Below are positions 48,189 through 59,200 of a stretch of DNA of 64,000 bases, piece after piece; the first letter of the stretch is position 1; each line of letters starts with the position of its first letter. The notes beneath the pieces were generated by a model. That model had not been told where the DNA came from. It saw only the letters and a program-made list of their open reading frames with translations, and ran no database searches. Source of the DNA: Owenia fusiformis. Its lineage: Eukaryota > Annelida > Polychaeta > Sabellida > Oweniidae. The stretch is from NCBI GenBank assembly GCA_903813345.2, contig CAIIXF020000005.1, forward strand, positions 31,127,375 to 31,191,374, written 5' to 3'. A program made the position numbers and the translations under genes.

Positions 48189-50738
48189 ATGGAACAAATG
48201 CAGGATCTTCCACCTCGAGTGTCAATGAAACGTAGGGAAGATAGTGAGCTAGAGAAAACAGTTTTTCTGAAGACTGATAAAATGGAGATAAACAACCCAA
48301 GAGGGGGTGATGATACTTTGCCGGTACCGAGAAAGAATATTGCACGCACAGAGTCTCCTGGATCCCAATTTAAGACTAGAAAATCGGGCACAAGAGAAAT
48401 GGATTTGCCAAGCCTTTGGAGTACAGGATATTGGAGTGGAAAAGTGTTGGATAACACTTTCATCAGTAGTGATGAAGGAGACCCTCCAAAAAGGCAGAGA
48501 TTTCCCCTTACCTCGACTACTGACAGACCCTTAGTACGTTTAAAGAACGTAGAGGATACCCTGAGACGAGATTTGAGTATGGTAGAGGAGAACGTTGAGG
48601 AAAAGATGTCCATTTTGAATGAGACTATTGTGGGCCAACAGAGACAAATACAGAAGTTGGCTGAAGCTCAGCAGAGAAGTATGGCCCAAGTGGTGGAGAC
48701 TCAACAGAGTATGATACTGGGACAAAGGGAGTTACAACAGATGATGATGGGGACCATAAATAAAGTTGCAGAGCAGTTTAGGGAAAACTTGAATCATCAG
48801 GAGATGAAGACACGAGAAATAAGGAACCAAATGGAGGGTTTACAGAAGACCATTGTTGATTCAATTATAGAGGAATTGCATGACAGTTTAATGGTCAACA
48901 CCTCTGAAGTAAATGTTAAACCCCAAACAAATCAATCGAGAAAAGTTTCAAGGCAGCCAGGAGACCAAACAGTAGATCCTGTCAAAGATTGCTCAGATAC
49001 GACATCACCTAGTGGCCGGATCACCAGAGACCAGAGTGTTATCAATTTACAGGAGCACCAGGATAGTGAACAGAAGTTGAGTCCTCCTGAAGATGATTAT
49101 TTGCCAGAGGAACAAAGACACTCCAGATTACAAGAAAGTGAAAGCCACCCGGAAACTAAGTTATCTCTTGAGTTGGTTAAAATGTGCAACAGTCTCTGTG
49201 AAAGACTGTCCTCGGATAACAGGGAGAAGTCGAAAATTCGGATTAAGCCTGATACTTATGATGGCACCACCCCTTGGCAGGATTATAGGGCTTATTTTGA
49301 TATCTGTGGAGATTTAAACCATTGGTCAGAAGCAGACAAAGGGAATTTTTTAGCCACGAGCCTGAGAGGCCAAGCACAAGAAATGGTTCTAGAAATGGGA
49401 CAGAACTATACTTATGACCAACTCCTCTTGGCACTTGAAAAGAGATTTGGTCCAGGTGGCAAGGCCGAAGTTTATGAGGCAGAGTTAGTCAGCAGGATTC
49501 GTAAGCCTAAGGAAAATCTGCAGACCCTGGGCCAGGATATAAGAAGGCTCACTGCACTGGCTTATCCAGAGATGAGTCGTACTGCTCAGGATCGACTTGC
49601 CCGACGAAGTTTTGAACAGTCCATATTAGAGGAGGATATACGAAGGGCAATACATTCAAAGGAATGTAATACCTTGGACCAAGCCATTGAAGTAGCCCTT
49701 AAGGAAGAATCCTATCTGGAATCTGAAAAGATAAGGAAGGGACAAAAACCAAAATGTAGTCGGGTGATGGCTATTGAGGAAAGGGACGAGGATGAAAATA
49801 AATTAATAGCCCTGGAGAATAAGATCGAAACTCTGATGGAGAAAATGACGGAATTAGTGTCCAAACAGAACAAGCCTGAGCCTGAGATGTCAAGGCCAGC
49901 TTTCAAAAGAATAGAATGTTTTTACTGCCACAAGCCTGGACATAAAATAGCCGAGTGCTTCTCTAGAAAACATGCTGAAGAGCGGGCTAAGGAAGCCCAA
50001 GACAGCTCCAGCCAGGTAGCCACAGTTGAGTTTCTATCCCATCAGGGTAAAGATGTCAAGGCTTCCAAACACACCAATAAGATAGTGGCTCATGGAACAG
50101 TCTGCAACACAGATGTTGCGTTTCTAGTTGATTCAGGAGCAGCTAGTACCATAATAAACTCGGAGGTCTACCGAAAGATGCATGAACTTATAAGGCCAAA
50201 ACTTGAGCCATCGAATAGAGTTATTATACAAGCTGGTGGAGAACCATTGAGTCAAAAAGGTGTTACCTGTGTTGGAATAAACATTGGTGGCCATGTCGAG
50301 AACTTAAAAGTAGTAGTGGCAGATATTGAATTCGATGGCATCTTAGGTACTGATTACCTTGCTGCTTCAAGAGCCATATTAGACTATGGTCAGTGTAAGA
50401 TGACCATGAGATCAGGAAGTTCTAGTGATGCTGAGGTACGTGTTGGAGACACATACAAAAGAACATCTCGGAGAGTGACTATGGATGTAGTAAGTAGTCA
50501 TCCAGTCCGAGATAAGAGATATAGCCAGAGAGTTAGACTGAGTGAATCTTCTGGAAACATGAGAGGTGTGGGACAGGATAGTCCAGGCCTGTCCAGTACT
50601 CGTCCCAGTAAGGTCCCACTAGCAAAAGTCTATAGATCAAGGTACTCAGGACCCCGACAGAGATGTGACACAGATTATGATTGGAGGAACCATCGTTGTT
50701 TGCCTCCCATAAACACTAATTCGAGAGCACAGCCTTGA
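48189..50738 (+). CDS. Gag-protease polyprotein of the LTR element, 849 aa
   Basis: The start is the first ATG (48189); the open frame reaches back into the LTR end without one. Residues about 115-235 are Gln/Glu-rich and probably coiled-coil. Residues about 360-490 are a retrotransposon Gag capsid-like domain (PWQDYRAYFDICGDLNHW...ALEKRFGP). There is a CCHC zinc knuckle C577-X2-C580-X4-H585-X4-C590, and an aspartic protease with D648-S-G-A and a downstream ILGTDYL (about 718-724). After the protease the frame continues about 115 aa as a basic, low-complexity tail and stops. In autonomous relatives reverse transcriptase would follow here, so an in-frame internal deletion is likely. Confidence 0.92.
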   Translation: MEQMQDLPPRVSMKRREDSELEKTVFLKTDKMEINNPRGGDDTLPVPRKNIARTESPGSQFKTRKSGTREMDLPSLWSTGYWSGKVLDNTFISSDEGDPPKRQRFPLTSTTDRPLVRLKNVEDTLRRDLSMVEENVEEKMSILNETIVGQQRQIQKLAEAQQRSMAQVVETQQSMILGQRELQQMMMGTINKVAEQFRENLNHQEMKTREIRNQMEGLQKTIVDSIIEELHDSLMVNTSEVNVKPQTNQSRKVSRQPGDQTVDPVKDCSDTTSPSGRITRDQSVINLQEHQDSEQKLSPPEDDYLPEEQRHSRLQESESHPETKLSLELVKMCNSLCERLSSDNREKSKIRIKPDTYDGTTPWQDYRAYFDICGDLNHWSEADKGNFLATSLRGQAQEMVLEMGQNYTYDQLLLALEKRFGPGGKAEVYEAELVSRIRKPKENLQTLGQDIRRLTALAYPEMSRTAQDRLARRSFEQSILEEDIRRAIHSKECNTLDQAIEVALKEESYLESEKIRKGQKPKCSRVMAIEERDEDENKLIALENKIETLMEKMTELVSKQNKPEPEMSRPAFKRIECFYCHKPGHKIAECFSRKHAEERAKEAQDSSSQVATVEFLSHQGKDVKASKHTNKIVAHGTVCNTDVAFLVDSGAASTIINSEVYRKMHELIRPKLEPSNRVIIQAGGEPLSQKGVTCVGINIGGHVENLKVVVADIEFDGILGTDYLAASRAILDYGQCKMTMRSGSSSDAEVRVGDTYKRTSRRVTMDVVSSHPVRDKRYSQRVRLSESSGNMRGVGQDSPGLSSTRPSKVPLAKVYRSRYSGPRQRCDTDYDWRNHRCLPPINTNSRAQP

Positions 50739-51029
50739 GAATTATGAAGGTTGTCAAGGACATTTAGTGATACGAATGAGTAGCACTTAGCTGCGAGTTA
50801 AACTTGTGAAGATAACTGTACATAGTAGTTAGACGTTCAGTAGTTAGATTTTTAAACCAGAGTTTAATGAGTTTATGATAAATGATTCTCATTGCACCTC
50901 GTAAAGACTGATAGATAACCCCGGGGTTAAACAAACCAGATAGATTATAAGTGTAGGAAATAGCTAGTTAGGAAAAATTCGTTATTTTTTTTATAACTTA
51001 GGCTTGGTGTTGTTAACACCAAAATCATT

Positions 51030-51041
51030 GGTTGGGAGGAG
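51030..51041 (+). other. Polypurine tract
   Basis: The purine-rich GGTTGGGAGGAG directly precedes the 3' LTR, where plus-strand priming would occur. Confidence 0.6.
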
Positions 51042-54000
51042 TGTAACGAATTTTTCATTTTTCAAAATTTTATTTTTGGAGTCCAGTGCCGTTTTTTAGC
51101 ACTTTAGACAGTTTTGACAGTAGGAAAGTGTTTCCCAGTCACAGTTGACAGCTTATATAGTTATATTTATGAATAGAACACTTTAGGTGTACTGGGAATA
51201 GTGTAAACTACTCTTTTCTGGGAGATTTATTTTGCTTGCGTTCTTGTGCATTTTCTCACCTCCTATTAGAGAGCTCTGTTGACCTACATTCAATAACTCG
51301 TTTTTCCTTGCAATTTCGCCATAATTGGAGCCAATGATGATTGGTTTTTGTTATATTTATCTAGTTTATATCTTAATCTAGCTAGTTAATTAGAAGATAT
51401 ATGTTTGTTCTGTGTTAAAAAACGGAGATCGTGATTGTTAGGTGAAGCTAATTTTCTGCAAAAGTTATGTCATCATTGCATCATATTAATTAATTATGCA
51501 CTAGTGATATCCTGCCTGGGATTCCAGTGACTGGCCAGGTATTGCATCAGCCGCTCGTGAGCTATGATTGGTTAGGCAGATAGTTTCGTGTGCAAAACAC
51601 ATGTTACATACATGTTGGGGTATAAATACAGTGGCGGACGTGACTCGGGGGCTTTCGGCGCATTGACTTTTGACGAACGGGACTATGTGGCTCGGGTTTA
51701 TGGAATCTTTGGAACTATGAAACTTTTTCGTTTTTGCTAACTGCAAAACTTAGATGATTCTTGGAACTACAAAACTTAGGAAGTTTTCTGCTAACTGAAG
51801 GATGGCATGGGATGATTGACTTGCCTAATTGAACTTCATTAGCCTGAGGTAGTAACCATAGATGATTATAAGCCACTGGTGTTGGATTCTAGGTGAATTA
51901 ACTGGCTTATTGAGGGAAGTTATTGAACTACAAAACTTAGGAAGTTTTCTGCTGACTATTAGCCCGAGTGAACAGTCATATATGATTATAAGCCACTGAT
52001 GTTGGAATCTAGATGGGGGCTTCTGACACTCTGACTTTTGACGAACGGGACTATGTGGCTCTGATATACGGGAGTTTTGGAACTACAAAACTTTGTCGTT
52101 TTTGCTAACTGCAAAACTTAGATGATTCTTGGAACTACAAAACTTAGGAAGTTTTCTGCTAACTGAAGGATGGCATGGGATGATTGACTTGCCTAATTGA
52201 ACTTCATTAGCCTGAGGTAGTAACCATAGATGATTATAAGCCACTGGTGTTGGATTCTAGGTGAATTAACTGGCTTATTGAGGGAAGTTATTGAACTACA
52301 AAACTTAGGAAGTTTTCTGCTGACTATTAGCCCGAGTGAACAGTCATATATGATTATAAGCCACTGATGTTGGAATCTAGATGGGGGCTTCTGACACTCT
52401 GACTTTTGACGAACGGGACTATGTGGCTCTGATATACGGGAGTTTTGGAACTACAAAACTTTGTCGTTTTTGCTAACTGCAAAACTTAGATGATTCTTGG
52501 AACTACAAAACTTAGGAAGTTTTTCTGCTAACTGAAGGATGGCATGGGATGATTGACTTGCCTAATTGAACTTCATTAGCCTGAGGTAGTAGCCATTGAT
52601 GATTATAAGCCACTGGTGTTTGATTCTAGGCGAATTAACTGGCTTATTGAGGGAAGCAATTGGAACTACAAAACTTAGGAAGTTTTCTGGAACTACAAAA
52701 CTTAGGAAGTTTTTCGCTGACTATTAGCCCGATAGTCCTAGATGATTATAAGCCACTGGTGTTTGATTCTAGGCGAATTAACTGGCTTATTGAGGGAAGC
52801 AATTGGAACTACAAAACTTAGGAAGTTTTCTGGAACTACAAAACTTAGGAAGTTTTTCGCTGACTATTAGCCCGATAGTCCTAGATGATTATAAGCCACT
52901 GATGTTGGAGCAGATAACACATTGACTTTTGACGAACGGGACTATGTGGCTCTGATTTACGGGATTTTTGGAACTACAAAACTTAGGCAGTTTTCTGGAA
53001 CTATAAAACTTTGTCATTTTTGCTATCTGCAAAACTTAGTCGTTTTCTGCTATCTGAAGAACATAGTCGATCTGCTACATGGGATGACTGACCATTGACT
53101 ATTGACTTCACTTAGCCTGATGAAGTAGCCATTGATGATTATAAGCCATTGATGTGACAACCTGGATGAATTTATTGGCTTATTAGAGGAATTTTTGGAA
53201 CTACAAAACTTTGTCATTTTTGCTAACTGCAAAACTTAGCTGATATTTTGGATCTACAAAACTTAGAAGTTTTCTGCTATCTGAAGAACTTAGTCGATCT
53301 GCTACATGGGATGACTGACCATTGACTATTGACTCTTGACTTCTCTTAGCCTGATGAAGTAGCCATTGATGATTATAAGCCATTGATGTGACAACCTGGA
53401 TGAATTTATTGGCTTATTAGAGGAATTTTTGGAACTACAAAACTTAGTCGTTTTTGCTAACTGCAAAACTTAGCTGATATTTTGGATCTACAAAACTTAG
53501 AAGTTTTCTGCTATCTGAAGAACATAGTCGATCTGCTACATGGGATGACTGACCATTGACTATTGACTATTGACTTCTCTTAGCCTGATGAAGTAGCCAT
53601 TGATGATTATAAGCCATTGATGTGACAACCTGGATGAATATATTGGCTTATTAGAGGCATTTTTGGAACTACAAAACTTAGTCGTTTTTGCTAACTGCAA
53701 GACTTAGCTGATATTTTGGATCTACAAAACTTAGAAGTTTTCTGCTATCTGAAGAACTTAGTCGATTTGCTGCGTGGGAATCTACAGGACTGGACAGCAC
53801 TTCAAGAGGGTGAAGCTATCCCCAGCATAGAGCTTAAAGAAGTGGTGTCCAGCCTTCATAGATCTAATTCATGGAATTGGATGTTCCTTTCTTCGCCTTG
53901 GTCTTAGTCAGTGTTGTATTCATAGTTACCTGTTTGATTGCGGTTATATGCATCCGTGTGTGTATGAGGACTGAAAGGGACTCTACTAACCAGGAACCTC

Positions 54001-54309
54001 AAGTAACCCTTGCACCTAGGCCAGCGTTACAGTCATCATTGGGATTCAGTTTGGCCACTGTGAACTTTGAATAGAATTCTACTTTGAACTATTATTGTAC
54101 CAGAGAGTGATCGTATATAATTAACAACAACAAGTTTATTTGGACATTTCAAATTTGTTTGTAATAATTAAGGTTATAATATATGTGAAATAAATCTATA
54201 TTGTTTGTCGTGTTGTAATTGCTGTATAACACAAGTACATTTAACGTGTACCAGGAAATCCCAAAGTAACCTAGCCCTCACACTACCATAAATCGGCTAG
54301 TTTGTTACA
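51042..54309 (+). repeat. 3' LTR (3268 bp)
   Basis: Copy of the 5' LTR at a constant offset of 6176 bp. TATAAA is at 51621-51626 and AATAAA at 54189-54194. It is followed by GTAT. Confidence 0.92.
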
Positions 54310-54483
54310 GTATCTTGATAAGCTTAGAGCTAATAAAACCAAAATTAAATATACTACCAATATCATCCTCAGGGTTTATAATCACTAAAATGCCTAAATA
54401 ATAAAACATTTGAACAGTGAGGTAAATGTCATTCCACATGTTTCTTTCATGGCTTTAAATACTGTAATTGCACTAAAAGTTTT

Positions 54484-55077
54484 TTATTGTTCATATAAAA
54501 TTGTATCAATTGGCACATCAGATTCCGTCACAGGAATATCATCAATAATCTGTTCCTTAAAAGCCAGAGCAACAGTAATTGGCTTCTTCTTTGTGATGTT
54601 GACACATTTCCTTAAATAGTTGTCATAGTAGCCCTTTCCGCGACCCAATCGAGCCCCTTCTTTCGAAAATCCCAGTCCTGGCATAAGAATCAAATCTAGA
54701 CCTCCAGTTGTCAATGCGTTTTCTCTATCATCATCAAAGTTTGGTTGCTTGATGTTCCATTTTGTCACAGGTAGACTATCATAATCAGCCATGGAGTTCA
54801 GTTTTAACATATCCATATTATCACCATGGTAACATGGAATAAAACAGATTTTTCCACTTCTGAAAATGTCTGATAATATGTGCATTGTGTTGATCTCATC
54901 TTGCATGCTTAGGAATACAGAAATACGTGTACTTTGTTGATATACTGGCAAAGCTATTAACTTCTGAGTTATTACGGATGATTGTCTCTCTTTTTCTTCC
55001 CTTGACAGAGCATTGATTGTATCCTTGATTTTCTTTCTTAGTATTTTCTTAGCTGCATGGATTGATGCCAGTGCCAT
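54484..55077 (-). CDS. MTHFS: 5-formyltetrahydrofolate cyclo-ligase (MTHFS), 197 aa, single coding exon
   Basis: The enzyme converts 5-formyl-THF to 5,10-methenyl-THF using ATP in cytosolic one-carbon metabolism. The whole protein is in one open frame: SVFLSMQDEINT (about 52-63), GKICFIPCY, GGLDLILMPGLGF, and the signature GARLGRGKGYYDNYL near 142-156, then LAFKEQI. Length and order match the family (human 203 aa). The ATG at 55077 aligns with the usual N-terminus. A GATTGCAG acceptor-like site lies just before it (minus strand, about 55083), suggesting a 5'-UTR intron. The mammalian gene has coding introns, so this copy has lost them or is a retrocopy; the reading frame is intact. It is divergent from the PTP gene 1.2 kb away. 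Confidence 0.95.
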   Translation of the reverse strand: MALASIHAAKKILRKKIKDTINALSREEKERQSSVITQKLIALPVYQQSTRISVFLSMQDEINTMHILSDIFRSGKICFIPCYHGDNMDMLKLNSMADYDSLPVTKWNIKQPNFDDDRENALTTGGLDLILMPGLGFSKEGARLGRGKGYYDNYLRKCVNITKKKPITVALAFKEQIIDDIPVTESDVPIDTILYEQ

Positions 55078-55529
55078 TGTAATCTGCAATCACACAAGAA
55101 ACTTTTGTACATTGAGTTATATAGAGCATCGTACAAATAAGTAGGATCATATATATTTACAATACCTTATCTCAAATATAAAGAACCTTAGTTAAGTCGG
55201 CATCCACCAAATTTGGAATCTAACATTTCAATCAGTACTATACAAAACATTTTCTCCATCTCTGTCCATCTAAACATCTATGATTCAACAGAAAGAGATG
55301 CCCGGAGAGATGCTATGACTATGAGTATCAAAATAGAAGAATACATGTCAAGAGTATAGAACCACACACTGTCATTCAATACCAACATAACCTAAATCTA
55401 AGCAATACCATGGAGAACTATTTACATACAAGTATGATTTGTATCGTTTTTACTGTTTTTACTCTTATGGGATTAAGTACTACCCTAAAATACTGTACTC
55501 TGAGATACTGTACTCAGAGTATTTTTCAT

Positions 55530-55775
55530 GTGTGATTTAGTTTCGCGTTTCCCGATTGAGGTTAAATTGCAAAAATTAGTCTTCGCGAAGTTGTCAATTA
55601 AATCCAAAGGATTTTGCAGAAGCACTCGATGCTGGGTCCTGTCAATGTTTGCCATCGACCCTTTCTCGGGATTTGTGAAATTTTTTATTACCTGGGACTG
55701 TACTTATAATAAAATTTGCGAAACCGTGTTTTCTCAAAATTTGTGAAATAAAAACTCGCGAAACGCCGGGAGTGG
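55530..55775. repeat. Probable MITE with 'TTTCGCG...CGCGAAA' ends
   Basis: A left GTTTCGCGTTTCCCG and right CTCGCGAAACGCCGGG form an imperfect inverted pair about 220 bp apart, with TTCGCGAAG and TTTGCGAAA inside. It lies between the divergent MTHFS and PTP genes. Confidence 0.4.
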
Positions 55776-56247
55776 ATGTAAATAGTTTTCTCTGAGCAAT
55801 ACTGTATCACATACACATACACATGCAGCAGCATGAATATTACTTAAAATGCAATATGCACTTGTATATGTTGAAAATTTACAATAAAGCCATGCAATAA
55901 GCTGAAATACAAACCCGGAAGTCCAAATAACTGAAATATTCTCTGACGATGCAGAACTGTTTGATATGACACGGTGAGATCAATAATTAGTTTGCCATTC
56001 TGGTTAATTTATTATTTGGTCTAAATGATTGTCTCATTTAAAATTGAATTTGTCTCACAATATGGATGTAATTACATTTAATGTTTTACTCTTCCTTAGA
56101 TTCATAACTCTACCATTTTGAACAGTCACATGATTTGATCTCGTTTGAAACGAGATTTCAGGACGAGAAGTAAAACCACTTCCTGATAAAGTTTTTAACT
56201 TTTTCTAACTTTCGTTTTTGTAATATGTAGAGTACTCGGATGTTAAA

Positions 56248-59200
56248 ATGGCTTTACAAGCCAGTCTTCAGAAATTCCTAGCTAAAGTTGAGCGGTTGTC
56301 CATACTAGATAAAAACGGGATTGATGGGTTTCAGAGAGAATTTACGGTAAGAACCAAGATTTTTTTGGCCTCTTTTGAGCTTCATCAAATTCATGTACTA
56401 TTTTTTTCATGGCCTGAGTTCGTCGCTAACATGCTAAATATAAGAGTTAGCTGACGTTTGGGAGTCTGACTTACCTTCTAAAGGTTAGAACCCGAATCTT
56501 AATGAAACCATATCACCTTTGTTCTGTCAACCATGGAGCATTTGCCACAACATCCAAGAGGTAAATCATTGACTGTAAATACTGTAAATTGCACAGCTGT
56601 ATTCAATGGAGTCTTGTCATATTCAATCAGCCTCAATTTTAAAGTGTATATTTTATTTTTAACATGATTTCATCGTTTTTTGTCGACTGGTAAGAATCCG
56701 CTGGGCAAATGGCAAGATGGATGACTTTTGACCTGACCTTGACCGATGGCGGTGACGTCATCAATTTTATCTTGACGTTGATTGGTTAAATGATGATTGT
56801 TTGGGAAATTTGAATTTAGTTCTCGTAACCTCCCGTGACCTCCCGAATAGGTCTCGTGACCTTGTGCCAGAAGTCCGACTTTTTTGTCAGTCTACCTGTT
56901 CAAAGTACATTTAGTAATAATTATCGCTTTTCAGAACAATTTAGGAAACAATATTTTCTATCTATGTCGATTACAAAGCATCTAAGGTACGTAAATTTAT
57001 ATGAACAACTGAGTCAATAGGGATAAATAGCCCAACTAGAGTCGGCGGTCTTGAAAAATACTTGGATCTGGATGCCAGTCCTGTTATTGATATAATTCCA
57101 GTTCGAAGAACGTATTAGATGTCCGTGGTTTTCTTATTTGTTATTATTTGAGGCCAGCCTTATCAAATGTCAAAAGATTAAAAAATGCAAACCGAGCACA
57201 CATTTGTGGGGATAGAGTCGCCCATCACCATTGTTTTTATTTTCTTTACCATGACTCTATTGCTAGTAAAATAGGTGTAAGCTCTTGCCCGTAGCCAGCT
57301 TTTACCAGGAGAGGGAGCTTTTTTCCAGGGTGGGGAGCTTTTTCACAATTTTGGCTGAAAATCATGCGAAAAATTCTCAAAATGGTGAAAAACTGCATGA
57401 TTTTGAAAGAATTTCTGGTTAGCGAAAGCTCCCCCTCTGGCTACGGGCCTGAAGCTATTGCGTCAAACCCAAACACCTGACCTAAATAATAGTTTATCTG
57501 CCTATTTGGCATCTAGTAACACTGACTTACTATCTGCTTGCTAATTTAACTGATTGGCTTTATTATAATCGATCCTTACAGTGGCTTAAAAAGTCATGTG
57601 ATCACTGTTGACTAACAGGTTGTATATTATTTCAACTTCAAAATGATGACTTTAATTTGATATGCAAATTACCTATGAGTTGAAGGTCACACCAGCAGCC
57701 ATCCTCCGTATGCATGCCTCCAAAATCCAGAATACCTTCTTTAATGAGTTAGGATTCTGGGCACCTGCGGAGGACAATCTGCAGCCGGTTGCTGATAGTT
57801 GTGTTAGCATATGCAAGATTTTTTAAAGTCACCAAAAAGTATTCCATCTTCATGACTTTTGTACAGTTTGTCCCCCAAACACGAGTGGTCAAAATGAAGC
57901 AAAAATAATCAATATCTTATAAGATTTGGTTGATTTACTATGAGGGAAATACTAGTAAGCTGAAAAAACAAAAATTAAGTTTAAACAAAAATTGAAAGAT
58001 GAGAATATTATATTAAAAATTTTAATTTTATAATTGCTTGGCCATTTCTTCTTAATTGAACCACTCAAGGTGGAAAACCCCCAATAAGTGAAATACTTTA
58101 CAGGAATTTATCTTGCTGATTTTGCAGGTTTTTATCTCAAGATGGTAGCCTTAATCCCAAATACATCCAACACAGTGAAACTGAATGTTGCTGTTGTTAT
58201 TTGTTATGGTCATCTTTAGCTTAAAACATTTCTCTTGCAAGGATATTGATGCATTTTGACATACATTCCAGGCCCTTAAAGACAAAAGCAACCAGTACAA
58301 GGTTGAAAAGACATATCCCACTACAGAGGGAGAAAAGCAAAGCAATAGGAAGAAGAATCGTTACAAAGACATACTACCCTGTGAGTACACATTCCTTTAA
58401 TATGTTTCAAGTGTCCATCTTCTGGGACTTATTTTTGACTAGCCTATCACCAAATCCAGGGTTGCCAACCACCAAAATCACTTGTTTTTAAAGTAAGGAA
58501 ATAAAAACATGAATGTTTACTTTCATTTTAAAACTTACTGATTACTCATACTTGGAACAGTTAATGAAATGTTTTTTTTCTGTTTCAGTTGATTATACCA
58601 GAGTCCCATTAGAAAATATAACTGGACATCCCGGGTCTGATTACATTAATGCAAGCTTCATTAAGGTAACAGTTAAAAGTTAATTTAGAGGTTGATTCAT
58701 AAGTAAAATCAAAGATGTTGCCATTTCAATACTGCTGGACCACGAAATCTACAGGATGATCGAGAAGATGATATTGCCATTTTAATACAGAGAGAAAAAT
58801 GGTTTTTCATAACACCTTAGAAAATGTAATAGTAAAATTATTGAAAATTATGCACACTCTAAACTCGAAATTTGCCTCAAAATTTGTTATTTTGTTAATG
58901 AAAATAGTTTGAAACATGGGTTATATGGGTTATATCACCCATACACCAAACGAAACTATATATTTGAGTAGTCTGAGGTTGCAGAAATCAAGGTTTGTGC
59001 AAAATCTCATTTTGAGTGCTATATAATATGTATGTACAATTGGCAGAAACATGTTTAGAAGTTGATTATAGGCTGAATTGACTCATCAAGGGTTTTGAAA
59101 TTTTTCAAAAAACAGTTTTTATTTAATTGACTAGTAGTAGTAGTCCAACAAGGTCTTTCCTAGGACGCTTAATCTGAGCGTCTGTCATTCAAAAAGTTTG

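Larger units (their letters stand above)
44866..54309 (+). mobile_element. Non-autonomous LTR retrotransposon with 3.27-kb LTRs, TSD GTAT
   Basis: Two direct repeats of equal length (3268 bp) start TGTAACGAA and end GTTTGTTACA. They are flanked by GTAT at 44862-44865 and 54310-54313. I saw no differences between the LTRs wherever I compared them, including every open frame, so the insertion is very recent. The internal region is only 2908 bp and codes Gag plus protease, with no reverse transcriptase, RNase H or integrase. Gag, the CCHC knuckle and the DSGA protease are of Ty3/Gypsy type. It must rely on a partner element to move. It lies between the STRA8-like gene and MTHFS. Confidence 0.93.
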
